From: Raphanus sativus
Taxonomy: Eukaryota; Streptophyta; Magnoliopsida; Brassicales; Brassicaceae
Length of the DNA stretch: 64,000 nucleotides
Direction: 5' to 3'
Assembly (NCBI RefSeq): GCF_000801105.2
Contig: NC_079514.1
Location: 2,294,001-2,358,000, forward strand
In this document: positions 60,225-64,000 of the stretch, piece by piece
How the letters are laid out: each line of letters starts with the position of its first letter
How positions within the stretch are numbered: the first letter of the stretch is position 1
The notes under the pieces: model-generated
What the model saw: the letters and a program-made list of their open reading frames with translations, nothing else
Databases searched by the model: none
Told to the model about the DNA's origin: nothing
Made by a program: the position numbers and the translations under genes

Positions 60225-62946
60225 TTATGATACTGAATGTCTCCGGCACCGCCGCGACGACGAGCTCGAAGACTTCGCCGGCGGACTCTGCGAGCTACCA
60301 GACGATAATACCTCAAAGCTCTTGTTAGCACTCTCACCTTTCCCCGGCCATATCTTCTCAAAGATCCTCCTTGACCTCGACGGCATCAGCTTGGGTCCTC
60401 CACCACCACTCCTCGTGCTCTTACTTCCTCTGCTTTTCTTGCTCAGCTCCACCTTCTTCGCCCCTTCTTCGACGACAACGACTGTTCTCTCCTCCGTATT
60501 CTTCACCAGCGGCGACTGCGAGGAAGCTGCAACAGAACCAACAGGGCTGTGGTGATTAGCTCGAAGCTGCTCGAAGTAGAGAACTTGCACCACCACTCGT
60601 AACGGAAGCCTCTCGTTCTGTGCCGCATGTGTCGATGCCTCGCTCGTCAGCTTCCTCACATTCATTAACCCGCAAAGTCTCTTCTTCTCAAGTTTCGTTA
60701 GCTCCGGATGTTCCTACAAAAACCCTAATTTTCAGAACTACAAAACCCTAATTTTCAAAAACTACAAAAACTCGCTCCGTTGTTACAAGAATGTCGTCAC
60801 CTTTAAGAAACTGTCAATGGCTTTGTAAAGACCATCGTGAATTGGTCTAGCCGATTCCGGGATCAGTTCAGACAACTCAATAAACCTAGACAGTGTAAGA
60901 TCACGGTTACTTGCGAGATACGCGTCTATCAATCTCCCTACTCTCATCAAACTCCCGTTTCCTAAAACAAACTCCTTGTAACGATCATCTTCCGAGGCAC
61001 GTTTCTCATCCGCCATGAACTTATCGACAATCCGACAAACCAACTCAGCTTCATGTAATAACAGATCTTTAACAGAGGCCTCGTGTAGCTTGAGGCTCAC
61101 GTTTTCTACCAAATCTTCTTTTACAACCTCATCAGCACCAACCAAGTTCGAGACTTTAAGCAGTTTCAGCAAGAAGCTGCAAGTAGAGTAGCTCATCGCT
61201 CTGTTCACCCTCGGCAGCAAGAAAACAATCGTCTCAACCAGATGTTTGTTCAAAGAAGACTCCATAGATTCAGGTAGCCACCTTGCAACATAGTACCTAA
61301 GAGCTTCCCCAACTACCTCATTGTTCATCCTTCCATTACATTTCACAGCTGTCATTACCTGCTTGAACAGATCAATCTCGAGTTCACATACATCTTCAAC
61401 CCACCAATCTTTCGGAATCACATTCTCCTGATGATACTCGACAATCTTGTCAGCTCCAGATAACTTCCTGTTGTTTGTGTAAGACCAAGTAAACATCTCA
61501 GGGTTCACCATGATCTTAGCTGAAATAGAATCTATGCATCTACCAACAAGCTTCAGATCTTCAGACCATGGAAGAAGAGACTTGGTTGTCCGAAGCATAA
61601 TGATCGAGTCTTTCCAGCTTCTGAATATGCCTGAGTTGAGGAAAACCTCTATCTTGTATATGAGGTTACTGCGGTCAACGTCTTCAGTCATTTCAAGATA
61701 CTCAGCTGCACATCGCACAGAGGTTATGTTGTTAGGGTTGAGCGTGACAGTTATCCCGTAGGAAAACTTAGCACAGATCTCAAACGCTTTATGTCCTCCA
61801 GGGATGTCTGGTATAGTGATCTCATCGGTCTTTTCCTCACTCGCTTGAGAAACAAGTCTCTGCATCCGGTTGCTCTTTGATAGCAGCGGGAACTGAAAAC
61901 GTTACATTACAATTGTATCAGTTAAGAATATAAACAGTAAGTACTTATGTTACAAGGAATGTACCTTGTGGAGGTAAAATGTAAACTCTCCGACATTGAC
62001 GGTAACATCGCTGTCTAGATCCGAAACTGCGTACCTATGGAGAGAAATCGATGGTGAGATTAAACATTCAGACCAAGAATACAATCGGCTAAACAAGAAC
62101 TCTGAGTGATTAGTCAAATGTCATTTACTAAATATTATAGATTTTTTTTTTGGAACACACTAAACATTATAGATTTTAGTATAAGTTTCCACAAGATAAT
62201 AAAAGTCTGAATCTTAGGGTAAAAGAAATTATAGTTTACTTTTTTCACACGGAACAAAGCAAAGGAGACAGGATTCTTTAGCCTAGTTTAGATTATGCAG
62301 ATGTCAGTACTTGGAAGAGATGTCTCGGACATTTACAGAAACAAAGCATAAGTAACTAAAGGAAAGAGAGATTCTTCGCTTTCTGAATTTGTAGGGAGCT
62401 CGCAATCATCATTCCCTTTTCTATTTCCACTCACAAAGCAGGACCACAAAACAAAGACAAATCATCCAATGGATGGACCACTGCTGAAATTCATTTTATT
62501 CACCCTCCATTTCTGTTACTTTTTTATTTGTGGTTTTCCCGTAAAGATGATGAGCGAAAGCAATCAAAATGGTGCTGATGATGATAACAGCTAGTCCTTT
62601 TATCTCTAAAATTAAAAGTAGATTATGTTTTACTGTTCAGCTACAGAGTAATGATTTTATCAGGGAAGTCACTTCATTTGTTTTTCTTCAGGTAAAAAAT
62701 AGAAGCCGGGGGCCGGAAACCATTCAAGAACCAGGCAGAGGGGAAACACATGTGGAGAAAAATGAATAGAAAAGAGAACAGAACAGAACAAAAAACGGAG
62801 AACAAACAATAAGGTTCCATTTGACCCATCAATTTAAAAACAAGAGAGGCAACAAAACAAAAAAAAATATTAAAATTTACTTACTTGTGGAAGTTGCCAT
62901 CACATTGAAATGTATCAGGCTTAGACCCTAGTTTCATGAATTTCAT
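60225..62946 (-). CDS. NPY1: NPH3/RPT2-family BTB protein NPY1 (ENP/MAB4)
   Basis: A plasma-membrane-associated BTB-NPH3 protein that works with AGC kinases (PID) to keep PIN auxin carriers polar, needed for organ formation. Exons 62885-62946, 61965-62034, 60801-61892 and 60225-60713, all in phase, about 570 aa (Arabidopsis NPY1 571). N-terminus MKFMKLGSKPDTFQCDGNFH; BTB domain about residues 28-115 (SDLDSDVTVNVGEFTFYLHK); NPH3 domain about residues 195-460 (DWWVEDVCELEIDLFKQVM, GLYKAIDSFLKEHPELTKLE, LCGLMNVRKLT); then a Ser/Lys-rich variable tail ending SSSSRRCRRHSVS. The first intron is 850 bp. Syntenic with At4g31820. No defects were seen. Confidence 0.94.
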
Positions 62947-63880
62947 CTTTCTGTCTTCTTTACCACACTTTTATTTGACTCAAAAGCAGCTTAATATTTG
63001 AAAACGCTCAAACCTTTACCCTCGCTCTCTCTTTTAGGTTTTAACCGATCAAATAAAACCAGAACCACAATAACAAGAAGGTAGAAAGATAGAGGGGGCA
63101 AATTTGGTTTCTTTTAACTTGAACTTTGTTGGAACTTGGAAGAGGAAGAGACAATTAATGGAAATAGATATTTGAAGAGAGACAAGGGAAACCAAACCCA
63201 TGTTTTGCCTCACTATCCTTTTGCAAGAACATAACTCTTCTCGGACTACGGGTTTTTTTTCTTCTCCCATCTCAACTAACCATTATAACCCTATTTATTG
63301 TCTCTCTGTGCTCTCAGAGAACACCATAAAGTTAATACTTTTTAATTAATTTTTGTCTCTCAGCTTTCCATGAAAATAAAAGCCTCGGAAAGAAAAGCAA
63401 AACGTACGTAGATGGGCGTCAGATAGAGAGAGGTAGAAGAAAAGAGCTTTGCTTAATGCATTTATTAGAAAAATAATTTTGTTCAGTGTGTAAAAAGAAG
63501 ATAAATAGAGTTTTAAAATATTTGTTTAATATACGAAAAATTATTTGTTTAATAAATTATACACTCTCAAATGACATGATATAGAGAGAGGGTGGGAATC
63601 TTGCTGCAAATTTCTAAATTAGACAGCTAAGTTGTTTGAATGTTTGATTAATAATTTCTTAGCATTTGTTTATTAAAATCACTTCAAATTATCAATTATT
63701 ACGTCTTTTAGGTGTCTGCGCGCTTAGACAACGTAAAGGTTTTTGTGTATGTATTCAAATAAAATGGAACTATACAGGACTTGAAATTAATAAAATACTA
63801 CCACATGAATCAGACTTGCATTTTCTAACATTATTGACTTTGCATGCATAAAAAGAAAAGGCCAACCTTTTAATAACATA
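62947..63880 (-). promoter_or_regulatory. NPY1 upstream region
   Basis: Includes a GA-rich probable leader (about 63,000-63,200 on the minus strand) and AT-rich DNA beyond. An AGAGAGAGG stretch lies near 63,580. No other gene is seen. Confidence 0.45.
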
Positions 63881-64000
63881 CTAGGTGATAACCCGCGCCA
63901 TGCGCGGAATGAGTGACCAGAAATTATTACTTTTAATCTATAGATATTAGAAATTTAAAAGTTATAGTCACAAATATGAGATCTAATGATATATATCTAC
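63881..64000 (-). mobile_element. Helitron 3' end, cut by the window edge
   Basis: On the minus strand a hairpin CCGCGCATGGCGCGG is followed by GTTATCACCTAG and T (CTAG at 63881-63884). This is a Helitron 3' terminus; the body lies beyond 64000. The hairpin closely resembles that of the 15-18 kb Helitron. Confidence 0.8.

Noticed and set aside
1..64000. tRNA, rRNA, snoRNA or endogenous viral sequences
   Set aside because: No cloverleaf A/B boxes, rRNA core motifs or viral polymerase motifs were noticed by eye. tRNAscan and Rfam searches would be needed to be certain.

Overview
The window is nuclear plant DNA: AT-rich, with interrupted genes and GT-AG introns, and crowded with small transposons. 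Gene content and order point to a Brassicaceae species with a rearranged, post-polyploid genome (Brassica or Raphanus type). From left to right the recognisable genes follow the Arabidopsis thaliana chromosome 4 interval from about At4g31580 to At4g31820: RSZ22, CSLC5, REM/B3 genes, a GLR2 receptor, GDU1, DBR1, MGD1, a relic of the diphthine methyltransferase, WRKY18, POLAR and NPY1. Several genes I remember from that interval (RPS6, TAF10, SEC1-like, the PP2C WIN2, a peroxidase, a CHY1-like hydratase) are not visible. That fits gene loss from one of several duplicated copies of the block.

Layout. 1-3.4 kb: transposon debris (possible Mutator-like remnant, minisatellite ORF). 3.8-8.4 kb: RSZ22 (+) and CSLC5 (-), converging. 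8.4-12.8 kb: intergenic, with a Mutator-type MITE that has telomere-like repeats in its core. 12.8-28.1 kb: REM/B3 cluster on the minus strand (two intact genes, one broken gene, one exon relic), interrupted by two back-to-back Helitrons (15.2-19.4 kb) and by a GLR2 gene with an internal stop codon. 28-33.5 kb: gene-free, with a Stowaway MITE and a short Helitron. 33.6 kb: GDU1. 35.2-38.5 kb: complete non-autonomous MULE holding a hairpin and TGTACA-rich repeats. 39.3-43.2 kb: decayed non-syntenic copies of eIF3B and an OTU protease. 44-50.5 kb: DBR1 (-) and MGD1 (+), divergent, separated by a hAT element. 50.6-51.1 kb: diphthine methyltransferase relic. 51.1-55.8 kb: Helitrons and a perfect palindrome. 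55.8-58.7 kb: WRKY18 and POLAR (+). 60.2-62.9 kb: NPY1 (-). The right edge cuts a Helitron.

The genes are not an operon and do not form one pathway. They are housekeeping RNA genes (RSZ22, DBR1), cell-wall and chloroplast-lipid synthesis (CSLC5, MGD1), defence transcription (WRKY18), polarity and auxin-related development (POLAR, NPY1), amino-acid export (GDU1), and fast-evolving families (REM, GLR2). I found no undescribed molecular system. What stands out is how well the decay can be read: a GLR2 reading frame broken by a single codon, a REM exon split by a MITE with a 3-bp target duplication and an otherwise continuous frame, and many elements whose termini and target duplications can be placed to the base. 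Gene structures were built by hand from splice signals and protein similarity recalled from Arabidopsis. No alignment or database search was run.
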